This document shows positions 16,084 through 24,319 of a DNA stretch of 39,896 bases, in pieces. Positions within the stretch are counted from its first letter, which is position 1; every line of letters starts with the position of its first letter. The position numbers and the translations under genes are program-made. A model generated the notes under the pieces. That model saw nothing but the letters and a program-made list of their open reading frames with translations. It was not told where the DNA came from and ran no database searches. The DNA is taken from positions 1 through 39,896 of the forward strand of contig JAIRVZ010000099.1 of the NCBI GenBank assembly GCA_031253625.1. Direction: 5' to 3'. This DNA comes from Dysgonamonadaceae bacterium (GTDB taxonomy: Bacteria > Bacteroidota > Bacteroidia > Bacteroidales > Azobacteroidaceae).

Positions 16084-17415
16084 ATGGAAAAAGTTTTATT
16101 TAAAATTTTGAAAATAAAGGTGTTAATTTTGATTTTGATTTTGGTCGTTCCAAAAGGATTTTCACAAAATGAAAAGGATACTATTCTTCTTGTTGGTGTC
16201 ATGGCTCATGATCCATCATATGAAGATGTTGAGATAACATCATTTTTTCAAAGAATGATAAAGGATATAAAAAAAGATAATCCTGATTTCCCATTTACGA
16301 CTGTTCACAAATTAGAGTTAACTTATAAGAGTGATTTTTCTCGCCATGTAAATAAAGCATTTATAGTAACATTAACCCCGTTAAAGTATGCAATAGAAAA
16401 AAATAAAAATAAAGAGAAAATTAAAGCAATATTCATATCGAAAAAAAGAAACGAACAAATACCATATTATCCCGCTGTTTTTATCACAAATAAAAATTCT
16501 AATATAAAAAATTTATATTCAAATGACATAAAAAATTTTTATTATGTTGAAAATTCAGCATCAGCTTTTTTAGCACCACTGCATAAACTGTACAAATTAG
16601 GAATTATTAAAGAGCCAACGCTTGAAGGAATTAGAGATATAGGATGGAATCCTATAGAATTAGATGGTCACAAAGATATTGAAGAGGAAATAAAGGAAGA
16701 TACTATTATTGGAAATTCTATTGGATCAGTATGGCATTTTGACAATTGGAATAAGCCATCATCAACTTCTGTAAGAGTTTTACTGCGTTACGACTGTTTG
16801 CCTCAAGATCCTATTGTTATCAGTAAACAATTATATGAGAAGTATGGAGATGATATAAAAAAGTGGTTCCTGAAAGAATTTAAAAATAAGCCTGAAAACT
16901 GTAAAAGGTTTATGTCGATAGCAAAAATTACAGGGATTGAAGAATTTGTAGAAGAGCATGAAAATGCGTTTAATGATTTATACAAAAAATATGAGGATTC
17001 ATGTATAGAACCTAGACCTGAACATCGTAGTATTTTTTATTCTATTATCAAATGGTCAGTGCCATTATTTTATATTACATTATTCACAATGATCTGTGTA
17101 TTTGTTGTAAAATATAAGAGAACAACTGATATTTCTAAAAAGAAAAAATATTCAACATATACATCTGTTTCATTTATTGCAATACTTCTAACCTCTTTAG
17201 AATATATAAGAGTTTTTTTTGAATGGCTTGCAGACATAATTTCTTCCCACAAAGATTCAGAACCATTCATTCGATTGTTAATAGTTTTAGTTACTATACT
17301 TATTGCTTTTTTTGTTGAACAAAATAAAGGAAAATTAGCAAACTGTTTATATGCTTTTTTAGAAAAAATCAAAAAATTTATAAACACATTAGAAGATATG
17401 TTTAAACAAGAATAA
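16084..17415 (+). CDS. Membrane protein with PhnD-like periplasmic domain and three C-terminal helices
   Basis: A 443-residue protein with a signal peptide (1-27) and a periplasmic region of about 280 residues. That region follows the pattern of phosphonate/phosphite (PhnD-type) binding proteins: TLTPLKYAIE (95-104), YYPAVFITNKNSNIKNL (128-144), VENSASAFLAPLHKLYKLGI (155-174) and LPQDPIVISKQL (239-250). Three hydrophobic helices follow (322-343, 358-376, 396-412) and an amphipathic tail, presumably cytoplasmic. No kinase, cyclase or ABC domain is attached. It is much more AT-, Lys- and Ile-rich than its neighbours, which suggests acquisition. The binding-protein assignment is by motif reading. 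What it senses or does is unknown. Confidence 0.6.
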   Translation: MEKVLFKILKIKVLILILILVVPKGFSQNEKDTILLVGVMAHDPSYEDVEITSFFQRMIKDIKKDNPDFPFTTVHKLELTYKSDFSRHVNKAFIVTLTPLKYAIEKNKNKEKIKAIFISKKRNEQIPYYPAVFITNKNSNIKNLYSNDIKNFYYVENSASAFLAPLHKLYKLGIIKEPTLEGIRDIGWNPIELDGHKDIEEEIKEDTIIGNSIGSVWHFDNWNKPSSTSVRVLLRYDCLPQDPIVISKQLYEKYGDDIKKWFLKEFKNKPENCKRFMSIAKITGIEEFVEEHENAFNDLYKKYEDSCIEPRPEHRSIFYSIIKWSVPLFYITLFTMICVFVVKYKRTTDISKKKKYSTYTSVSFIAILLTSLEYIRVFFEWLADIISSHKDSEPFIRLLIVLVTILIAFFVEQNKGKLANCLYAFLEKIKKFINTLEDMFKQE

Positions 17416-17417
17416 TT

Positions 17418-18905
17418 CTAAAACTGAAAGTAAATAAACGGCTGAATTTGAGCAGACTTTACATAGCTAATAATTACAATAACTATAACCAGTAAAAGTG
17501 CCTTGCATATCAATGGCATCATAGTTGTTCGTTCGATTCCCCAGCGTTTCCAACCTTGAGGGAAATAGTGAGTTACAAATCCGATAAACATCAAAAGAAA
17601 AACATACGGATAGCCTTTTATCATTTCTACAAATAATTCGGGACGAAAATTTGTTGCTATTTGTTGCATCATTGCAATGGCAGAATCCATCGTGTGCGCC
17701 CTGAAAAATATCCATCCGAAACACACAATGTGAAATGTCAGCAGTATACCTAAAAACCGTTGAACAGGTTTCATCCGATTGCCTGTGGATTTCAAAAATG
17801 GGAACAAACCTAAAAATATTTTATGTATAACAAGCGTTGCACCATGTAATCCTCCCCACAATATGAAACGCAAAGATGCTCCATGCCACAACCCGCCGAG
17901 CAACAAGGTGATCATAAGATTGATGTAAGTCCGTATTTTTCCTTTGCGGTTTCCTCCCAAAGGAATGTACAAATAATCTTTCAACCATGAAGACAGGGAA
18001 ATATGCCAACGTTTCCAAAATTCAGTAATAGTAGCAGATTTATAAGGAGAATCAAAATTTTCATTGAACCTGAATCCCAATAATAAAGCTATACCGATAG
18101 CCATATCGGAGTATCCCGAAAAATCGCAATAAATTTGCAAGGCATAACCATATATTCCGAATAAGTTTTCGATACCACTATATAAAGAAGGATTGTCAAA
18201 TATTCGGTCGACGAAATTGATACTGATGTAATCAGAAATGACTGCTTTTTTCAAAAGTCCGGCAGCAATCAGGTAAACACCTCTGCCAAACATATTTCTT
18301 GTTACCAGTAACGGACGATGAATTTGAGGTAAAAAATCTTTGGCGCGGATAATCGGTCCGGCAACTAATTGTGGAAAAAAGGAAACGAAAAAAGCATAAT
18401 CCCAAAGATTATGCGTAGGTTTTATCTTTTTACGATATATATCTATCGTATAACTCATCGACTGAAATGTATAAAATGAAATGCCAATGGGAAGGAAAAT
18501 ATTAAATGGCGTAAATGCTTTGCCGGAAAAGTCGCAGAGATGTTCATATACAAAATTGGTATACTTAAAATAACAAAGAAGTCCCAAATTCCCAAGTATA
18601 CTGAGGAAAACAAGGAATTTCCTCATACTTTTCTTATGGAATAAGCTGAGGCTTAAACCTATATAATAATCCCAAATGGTAACAGCCGCCATCAAGAAAA
18701 AATAGCCACCACTTGTTTTATAATAAAAATAATAAGAGAAAGCTATAACATAAAGAATCCTTAATGTATTTTGTTTCTTCAACAAAACGTAAATAAGGAT
18801 AAACCCCGAAAAAAGGAAAAGAAAAAAACCGCTATTGAACATGAGCGGCTCTTTAGGATTATATAAAAAAGAGGCTATTAATTTATCAAAATCAATATTC
18901 AGCAT
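17418..18905 (-). CDS. MBOAT family O-acyltransferase (AlgI-like)
   Basis: A 495-residue polytopic membrane protein. The MBOAT core is clear: FNIFLPIGISFYTFQSMSYTIDIYR, then FFPQLVAGPIIRAKDFLPQ, then IYCDFSGYSDMAIGIALLLGF and FWKRWHISLSSWLKDYLYIPLGGNRKG. The catalytic-histidine segment is GLWHGAS (H341), with a second His in GGLHG (H354). Such proteins move an acetyl group across the inner membrane to modify a polysaccharide. It starts 7 bp after the SGNH partner gene, which probably completes the transfer. The polymer modified is unknown. Confidence 0.92.
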   Translation of the reverse strand: MLNIDFDKLIASFLYNPKEPLMFNSGFFLFLFSGFILIYVLLKKQNTLRILYVIAFSYYFYYKTSGGYFFLMAAVTIWDYYIGLSLSLFHKKSMRKFLVFLSILGNLGLLCYFKYTNFVYEHLCDFSGKAFTPFNIFLPIGISFYTFQSMSYTIDIYRKKIKPTHNLWDYAFFVSFFPQLVAGPIIRAKDFLPQIHRPLLVTRNMFGRGVYLIAAGLLKKAVISDYISINFVDRIFDNPSLYSGIENLFGIYGYALQIYCDFSGYSDMAIGIALLLGFRFNENFDSPYKSATITEFWKRWHISLSSWLKDYLYIPLGGNRKGKIRTYINLMITLLLGGLWHGASLRFILWGGLHGATLVIHKIFLGLFPFLKSTGNRMKPVQRFLGILLTFHIVCFGWIFFRAHTMDSAIAMMQQIATNFRPELFVEMIKGYPYVFLLMFIGFVTHYFPQGWKRWGIERTTMMPLICKALLLVIVIVIISYVKSAQIQPFIYFQF

Positions 18906-18912
18906 GAAACTG

Positions 18913-20295
18913 TTATTTTACCACGGTTTGGAGATGTCTTTTTTTATAAACGTCCTTCTCATGTATAAAAGTTTCATATAGAAGATTTCCCAAATATTCA
19001 CCTCCGGCAAATGTTAAGTGTGTATAATCTTTATTGGCCTTCGGGGGGGTAGAATCTACGAAAAGAGGCATGCTGTTTCTTCCGCCCATCGCTTCGAATA
19101 AATTCCAAAAAACTATCCCCGTTTTTTCGCATATATCTTCCTGACTTTTAATCATAGCCGATACTCCGGGCATTGTTTCGTAATTTCCATTTTCTTTGTA
19201 ACTTCTGTCCGGAACACTGATTAAAAGGAAATTAGCACTGGGGAACGATGATTTCAAGTGATTGATCATTTGGATCATTTCTGCTTTATACGATTCATAT
19301 TCAGTGCGTTTGGGTTCCATAACATTTAATCCGTATCCCAAAATAATCAAATCATATTGTAATAAATCGTTGAATTGAGATAATTTTGAAAGATTCTTTA
19401 ATCCGGCACCTGAAAAACTTCTAATAGAATAGTTATCTAAAATCACACCGGCCGTATCCTCCAAAGAAACGCCATATACATGCAAACCATTGAGTTGAGG
19501 AAATGAGATTTGGATGTTACCGCAACTTCCATCAATGTTTACACGGCTAACTTTATCAGCTTTGGGAAGTTGTGCGTAAACTGATGTTCCCTTATTTTTC
19601 TTGTAAAAAATGCGAGTATCATTATCCTCCAATGTGTAGAAAACACTAACTCTGTTACAGCTGTCTAAGTGATCTTTATTCACTCCTTGATAATATACCC
19701 ACGCATTCCTGTTAGGAGTATATTCATAACCGGCTATACCTAATTTCGATTTATCGGAACAATTGTTGAAAGAATGTGTATCCCAAGCACTAAACTGGTG
19801 GACAACCGTTTTGCGAAAACCGTTCACTTGCGAAGTAATCGGCATCATTCCAACACCTTTTCCTCCCATGTTTTCCTGAAATAAACGCCTTAAATCACCG
19901 CTTAAAATATCTCCTTCAATAAAAGAATCTCCAAAAAAAGCGATTCTTATTGGTCGGTTCAAGGTTTCAATATTACATAATTTTCCCAAAAACGAATGTA
20001 GTCCGTTTGCGTTTGGTGAATAATCAGTAAATCGCACTATTCCTAATAGATTGTCATCATTTGAAAAAGTATCAGTATTACCGCCTCCTGCACTTCCGGG
20101 AGGAGGGAATGGTTGGTCTTCAACTACGGGAAAATATTGTTCTTGCTCTTGTTCTTGCGAAAAAACTTTTTTTGCATAAGAAAACAATTCTCCTTCTATC
20201 CCCTCATCAGCAATTTTTAGTCCGATAAGAATAATAACGACTAAAACTACCAAAAAGAATACTGAATATATATAATTCTTAGGTTGTGTTTCCAT
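18913..20295 (-). CDS. Membrane-anchored SGNH/GDSL protein, partner of the MBOAT acyltransferase
   Basis: 460 residues. One N-terminal helix (about 9-29) anchors it with the rest in the periplasm. A Glu/Gln- and Pro-rich linker (50-80) is followed by an SGNH fold: block I FFGDSFIEGD (Ser124), block III IILGYGLN and block V DYTHLTFAGG (D423, H426). GDSL proteins next to AlgI-type MBOATs act as periplasmic O-acetyltransferases or esterases (AlgJ/AlgX, PatB style). The pairing here, with a 7-bp gap, supports that. The acceptor glycan is unknown. Confidence 0.87.
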   Translation of the reverse strand: METQPKNYIYSVFFLVVLVVIILIGLKIADEGIEGELFSYAKKVFSQEQEQEQYFPVVEDQPFPPPGSAGGGNTDTFSNDDNLLGIVRFTDYSPNANGLHSFLGKLCNIETLNRPIRIAFFGDSFIEGDILSGDLRRLFQENMGGKGVGMMPITSQVNGFRKTVVHQFSAWDTHSFNNCSDKSKLGIAGYEYTPNRNAWVYYQGVNKDHLDSCNRVSVFYTLEDNDTRIFYKKNKGTSVYAQLPKADKVSRVNIDGSCGNIQISFPQLNGLHVYGVSLEDTAGVILDNYSIRSFSGAGLKNLSKLSQFNDLLQYDLIILGYGLNVMEPKRTEYESYKAEMIQMINHLKSSFPSANFLLISVPDRSYKENGNYETMPGVSAMIKSQEDICEKTGIVFWNLFEAMGGRNSMPLFVDSTPPKANKDYTHLTFAGGEYLGNLLYETFIHEKDVYKKRHLQTVVK

Positions 20296-20342
20296 GAAAA
20301 TTACTTTAATAATTTACAGTGTGCATGTGTGTGAAAACTTTG

Positions 20343-20350
20343 CAAAGGTA
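20343..20350 (-). promoter_or_regulatory. -7 box for the SGNH-MBOAT operon
   Basis: TACCTTTG on the minus strand (20350 to 20343), about 48 bp before the SGNH start. No clear -33 element. Confidence 0.45.
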
Positions 20351-20454
20351 TAAAAATAAAATTTATATATTATTAAAAAGCGTGAAAAAATGTGTTAATT
20401 TGTTTTTAGGTTAAATTTTTCAAGAAAAAAATGGTAATTTTTGGAATAATTTTC

Positions 20455-20462
20455 TATCTTTG
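20455..20462 (+). promoter_or_regulatory. -7 box for the OmpA-family gene
   Basis: TATCTTTG (20455-20462), 54 bp before the start at 20517. The -33 region is weak. It is divergent from the SGNH promoter within the 221-bp gap. Confidence 0.45.
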
Positions 20463-20516
20463 TTGCAGATTTTAATAAAGCACACTATTGCAATAATAAT
20501 TTAATTGTAGAATTAT

Positions 20517-22211
20517 ATGAAAATGAGAAAAATGTTTTGGGCTGTTTTAGCCATTATTCCTCTTGGAATATTTGCTCAAGAGGTTAAGTATGTAACAGTT
20601 CCGGTGTCTCAGGATTATGCTCCTGCAGCTACATATCAATATCAATCTCAAAGGCAGGTGGTTTCACAACCTTTAACTCTTACGAATGAACTTTTTCGCG
20701 ACACGTTAAAAACCAGTCAAAGAAAAGCAATTCATACTACCTTTATGAAAAACGATTTTCGAGATAATTGGTATGTGAATCTTGGTATCGGTGCGGGAAT
20801 GCTGATGAGTGAGGAATCTCGCTATGCCGGTATTTTTAAACTTGCACAACCTGCGTTTTCTTTTTCACTTGGAACTTGGGTAACTCCTATTGTTGGTGCC
20901 CGGATAAATGCGACTGGTGGAAAATTACAAGGATTTTCCGTATGGTACGATCAAAGTATGGGAAATCTTAGTGGCAATCATTGGGGGCATGGCGACTATT
21001 ACATTGGTATGAGTAACGTGGATCCTCTTGATAATAGCAGAATAAGAACAAATACATATTTAAATGCTGAAAATAATAATTATATAGCTGATCCTCTCAG
21101 TTCTGCTATTGGTCAATATATCGAGGAAACTTTTTTGGAAGGCAGAAAATATCCACGTTTTGGTAATACATCGTCAACCGGTCTTCAGCATCATTCTAAA
21201 GGAGCAGGATATGACTATTTTATGAGATATGCCGGAGTTTCATTCGATTTAATGTTAGATGTAACTACGTTGTTTGACCGCTATAGACCTAACAGATTTT
21301 GGCATCTTAATTTATTTTTGGGCCCAGGTTACACTCATACTTTCAGAGAAGAAAAATGGATTGATGATTTGCCTACATCTACATATACAGATTTAAACGG
21401 ACAATTGGTTGTAGAAGATAGAATACAAGGCATTGGAAGAACAAGAATTGGCTCAAATGGACAAACACAAGTTGATAGAAGTAGATCGGCTGTTAATTGT
21501 GTCATGGCAAAAACCGGAATTGAAATGAGTTTTCGCTTGAGTAAACAAATGAGTTTAAATTTGGAAAGTCAATTTTTGATTGTTCCTGAAATTTTCGACA
21601 GAAAAGCAGGAGACGGTAATACACAGGATATGGTATGGAACATTTTCGGAAGTCTCAGTTACAAATTTAAGGAAAGATATTTCTATGAACCACTTACTTG
21701 TTGCACTGCACCTTCGGTTTATATACCTCCGGTAGTAAATGAAGCTCGATATAACTGTTGCGAAGATATTGCAGCCGGATTAAATCGACTTGCAGACGTT
21801 TTGGATCGTCGACTTGCAGCACCACCTGCTCCGGGCCCGGCACCGGCAGCCCCGTATTACGATGAAATTAGGCAGATAACAGAACACTTGAAAGTAGTTA
21901 TTCACTTTGTTATTGACAGATGGGAAGTGCGACAATCAGAAATGTATAAATTGGATGAAATCGCCAGATTTATGAATAAATATCCTCAAGTGCGTGTTTC
22001 TATTGCAGGTTACGCCGACGTGCAAACTGCATATCCCGCATATAACAAGAGATTAAGTGAGCGTCGTGCGAATGAGGTTGCTCGTATTCTTACTACCAGA
22101 TACGGAATTGACAGAAGTCGTTTAAGAGTTTCATTCTACGGTGATACAGTACAGCCGTTTGAAGTTAACGAATTGAACCGCGCTGTTATCGCTTTCGATA
22201 TTCCTGAATAA
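20517..22211 (+). CDS. OmpA-family outer-membrane protein
   Basis: A 564-residue protein with a signal peptide (MKMRKMFWAVLAIIPLGIFAQ). About residues 75-395 make an outer-membrane beta-barrel-like region. A Cys-containing, Ala/Pro-rich linker (ALNRLADVLDRRLAAPPAPGPAPAAP type) follows, and then a C-terminal OmpA/MotB peptidoglycan-binding domain (about 455-564: IAGYADVQTAYPAYNKRLSERRANEVARIL). The domain keeps the Arg of LSERRA but has a rather divergent NxxxR region. It probably anchors the outer membrane to peptidoglycan. It is followed by a strong terminator at 22240. Confidence 0.88.
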   Translation: MKMRKMFWAVLAIIPLGIFAQEVKYVTVPVSQDYAPAATYQYQSQRQVVSQPLTLTNELFRDTLKTSQRKAIHTTFMKNDFRDNWYVNLGIGAGMLMSEESRYAGIFKLAQPAFSFSLGTWVTPIVGARINATGGKLQGFSVWYDQSMGNLSGNHWGHGDYYIGMSNVDPLDNSRIRTNTYLNAENNNYIADPLSSAIGQYIEETFLEGRKYPRFGNTSSTGLQHHSKGAGYDYFMRYAGVSFDLMLDVTTLFDRYRPNRFWHLNLFLGPGYTHTFREEKWIDDLPTSTYTDLNGQLVVEDRIQGIGRTRIGSNGQTQVDRSRSAVNCVMAKTGIEMSFRLSKQMSLNLESQFLIVPEIFDRKAGDGNTQDMVWNIFGSLSYKFKERYFYEPLTCCTAPSVYIPPVVNEARYNCCEDIAAGLNRLADVLDRRLAAPPAPGPAPAAPYYDEIRQITEHLKVVIHFVIDRWEVRQSEMYKLDEIARFMNKYPQVRVSIAGYADVQTAYPAYNKRLSERRANEVARILTTRYGIDRSRLRVSFYGDTVQPFEVNELNRAVIAFDIPE

Positions 22212-22239
22212 TTGATATTTAGAAACATCTTAAATAATG

Positions 22240-22274
22240 AAAAAACATGTAAGAATCCTCTTACATGTTTTTTT
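22240..22274 (+). terminator. Terminator of the OmpA-family gene
   Basis: A perfect 15-bp stem (22240-22254 with 22259-22273), a 4-nt loop and a T run to 22274. It overlaps an upstream in-frame ATG of the next gene at 22237, showing that ATG is not used. Confidence 0.88.
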
Positions 22275-22275
22275 G

Positions 22276-22283
22276 TATCTTTG
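22276..22283 (+). promoter_or_regulatory. -7 box of the deacetylase-like gene
   Basis: TATCTTTG starts two bases after the terminator T run and ends four bases before the preferred ATG at 22288. Transcription would begin at or next to the start codon. Confidence 0.5.
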
Positions 22284-22287
22284 CATT

Positions 22288-23580
22288 ATGATTCTCACAA
22301 TTTATACTCCCGAAATAACCGATAGAATAAGATATATCATGAATGTTGTATTTACAGAACATTTAGGTATATCTTACCAACTGACAGAATCCATTTCGGA
22401 TTTTAATAAAGCAAATTGTAGAATTTCATACGCGCCACAACCTGTAGATAACGAAATCTTTATTTGGCAACATACATTACTTCGAGAAAACGATATTCGA
22501 CAACAAACGATAGAGCCGAAACTGTTGGAAAATGAAATAGCATTTTTTCACTCTCCCATAGAGCAATCCATATTGCCTTTCGATATTTTTTCACTTGCAT
22601 TTTATTTGCTTTCTCGATATGAAGAATATTTGCCTCACGAAAAAGATAAATATAACCGATTTCAAGGATGCGAAAGTATTGCTTACAAATATGGATTTTT
22701 GCAAAAACCGCTTGTTGACATACACGTTTTAAAGTTTGCACAAAAGCTGAAAAAAGCTATTCCCGAATTGAGATTTGAGCCGAAACGACCGGAATATATA
22801 GCGACTTATGATATTGATAATGCTTATTCGTATAAACATAAAGGAGTAATTAGAACATTAGGCGGTTTGTTGAAATCTTTGTCTCGCTTTGAATTAAAAG
22901 AAGCAATCGAACGAATTTCTGTTTTACTAAACATGAAACAAGATCCGTTCGATTCGTATAAATATATCAATGCACTTCAACAGGAGTATCATTTAGAGAC
23001 GTATTATTTTATTCTTTTTTCGGAAAAAGGTAAATATGATCGAGGATTAAATCCCGGAAGCAGATCTTTTCGCAAATTACTAAAACAACTGGATAGAAAC
23101 GAAGAAGTGGGAATACATCCGTCTTTTGCATCTGCCTCCGATAAAGAGAAGTTAAAAGAGGAGATAAGAGGACTATCTTCTGTTTTGCAAAAAAAAATCG
23201 TTTTCAGCCGTTCTCACTTTCTACTGCTTAATCTTCCGGAAACGTATCAGAATTTCATTGCAAACGGAATCAAGGAAGATTTTACACTGGGATATGCCGA
23301 TCAAGCCGGATTCAGGGCATCAACCTGTAGGTCATTCAATTTCTTTGATTTATCTACCAACAAAGAAACGTCATTGATATTGTATCCTTTAACTTACATG
23401 GAAAAAACATTGCAAGATTATATGAAACTTTCGGAAGAAGAAGGACTAACCTTAGTAAAACAATTAATGGATTCGGTTAAATCCGTTAACGGAATTTTCA
23501 TCAGTCTTTGGCATAACGAAACATTAGGAAAAGAAGAATGTAAGAAATTCTACCAACAAACTTTGGATTATTTTTTCTAA
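22288..23580 (+). CDS. Polysaccharide-deacetylase-like protein (DUF7033 type)
   Basis: 430 residues of the Bacteroidota family that joins an N-terminal DUF7033-like region to a divergent NodB/polysaccharide-deacetylase fold. Recognised parts are the start MILTIYTPEITDRIRYIMNVVF, the metal-site-like YIATYDIDNAYSYKHKG, the block EEVGIHPSFAS and ISLWHNETLG near the end. No signal peptide is present. The start at 22288 replaces one 17 codons upstream, because that region is a terminator hairpin. The stop is 28 bp before riboflavin synthase. Likely role: deacetylation in cell-surface glycan synthesis, substrate unknown. Confidence 0.8.
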   Translation: MILTIYTPEITDRIRYIMNVVFTEHLGISYQLTESISDFNKANCRISYAPQPVDNEIFIWQHTLLRENDIRQQTIEPKLLENEIAFFHSPIEQSILPFDIFSLAFYLLSRYEEYLPHEKDKYNRFQGCESIAYKYGFLQKPLVDIHVLKFAQKLKKAIPELRFEPKRPEYIATYDIDNAYSYKHKGVIRTLGGLLKSLSRFELKEAIERISVLLNMKQDPFDSYKYINALQQEYHLETYYFILFSEKGKYDRGLNPGSRSFRKLLKQLDRNEEVGIHPSFASASDKEKLKEEIRGLSSVLQKKIVFSRSHFLLLNLPETYQNFIANGIKEDFTLGYADQAGFRASTCRSFNFFDLSTNKETSLILYPLTYMEKTLQDYMKLSEEEGLTLVKQLMDSVKSVNGIFISLWHNETLGKEECKKFYQQTLDYFF

Positions 23581-23608
23581 TTTTGTGGGAAATTAAAATT
23601 ATCAGACT

Positions 23609-24208
23609 ATGTTTTCAGGAATTGTAGAAGAAGCTGCTCCAATCGTTGGATTAAAAGCAGAACAAGGAAATTTGCACATCACTATGCAATGTTCTTTCGT
23701 CGATGAATTAAAAATAGATCAAAGCATCGCACACAATGGAGTTTGTCTCACGGTTGTAAGCATAACCGATGATACTTATACCGTAACCGCTATCAAAGAA
23801 ACATTAGATCGCTCTAATTTAGGCGTTTTAAAAATTGAAGATAAGGTCAATTTAGAAAGAAGTATGTTGATGAATGGCCGTTTAGATGGACATATCGTGC
23901 AAGGTCATGTCGATCAAACTGCAATCTGCACAGAAGTAAAGGAAGCTGACGGTAGTTGGTATTACACTTTCGAATATGTTTATGACGAAGTAATGGCAAA
24001 AAAAGGTTACCTGACAGTTGAAAAAGGTTCTGTTTGTGTAAATGGTGTTAGCCTTACAGTATGTAATTCTCAACAAAACAGCTTTCAAGTAGCTATCATT
24101 CCTTATACTTACGAATTCACTAATTTTCATCAAATTCAAAAAGGAACGATTGTCAATTTGGAATTTGATATTATCGGTAAATATATTAGTAAAATGGTTA
24201 ACCCCTAA
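23609..24208 (+). CDS. ribE: Riboflavin synthase, alpha chain type
   Basis: 199 residues with two lumazine-binding repeats. The first starts MFSGIVEEAAPI and holds AHNGVCLTVV. The second starts GHIVQGHVDQT and holds VCVNGVSLTV. It dismutates two 6,7-dimethyl-8-ribityllumazine molecules to riboflavin. Length is normal. The last codons (VNP and stop) are written by the left arm of the 50-bp inverted repeat at 24200, so the repeat supplied the stop codon. No other rib genes lie nearby. Confidence 0.95.
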   Translation: MFSGIVEEAAPIVGLKAEQGNLHITMQCSFVDELKIDQSIAHNGVCLTVVSITDDTYTVTAIKETLDRSNLGVLKIEDKVNLERSMLMNGRLDGHIVQGHVDQTAICTEVKEADGSWYYTFEYVYDEVMAKKGYLTVEKGSVCVNGVSLTVCNSQQNSFQVAIIPYTYEFTNFHQIQKGTIVNLEFDIIGKYISKMVNP

Positions 24209-24249
24209 TTGGCTAACGCCGAACGTTGTTTCCCCTAAAGGGGACTTTG
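24200..24249 (+). repeat. Long inverted repeat, left arm (50 bp)
   Basis: A perfect 50-bp inverted repeat with 24320-24369. It begins AACCCCTAATTGGC and ends AAAGGGGACTTTG. It contains the ribE stop codon. Both arms carry a CCCC/GGGG mini-hairpin. The arms are bounded by mismatches on both sides, so the length is exact. Confidence 0.92.
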
Positions 24250-24319
24250 ATCAGTGATAGACCTTAGTCCAATTTTTTAAATGGAATTTATATGTACAAT
24301 AATGATAATATTGCTGCTC
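24250..24319. other. 70-bp spacer between the inverted-repeat arms
   Basis: AT-rich. It contains the apparent nitroreductase start (ATG 24292) 28 bp before the right arm. If the arms pair in RNA, this start lies in a 70-nt loop on a 50-bp stem. Confidence 0.7.

Noticed and set aside
15321..16202. 293-codon minus-strand frame
   Set aside because: Antisense to the corrinoid protein gene, which is unmistakable; Ser/Pro/Ala-rich residue use is typical of a complementary frame.
22237..22287. Upstream ATG of the deacetylase-like gene with a hydrophobic leader
   Set aside because: The codons are the terminator hairpin of the OmpA-family gene, and the family N-terminus begins at 22288.
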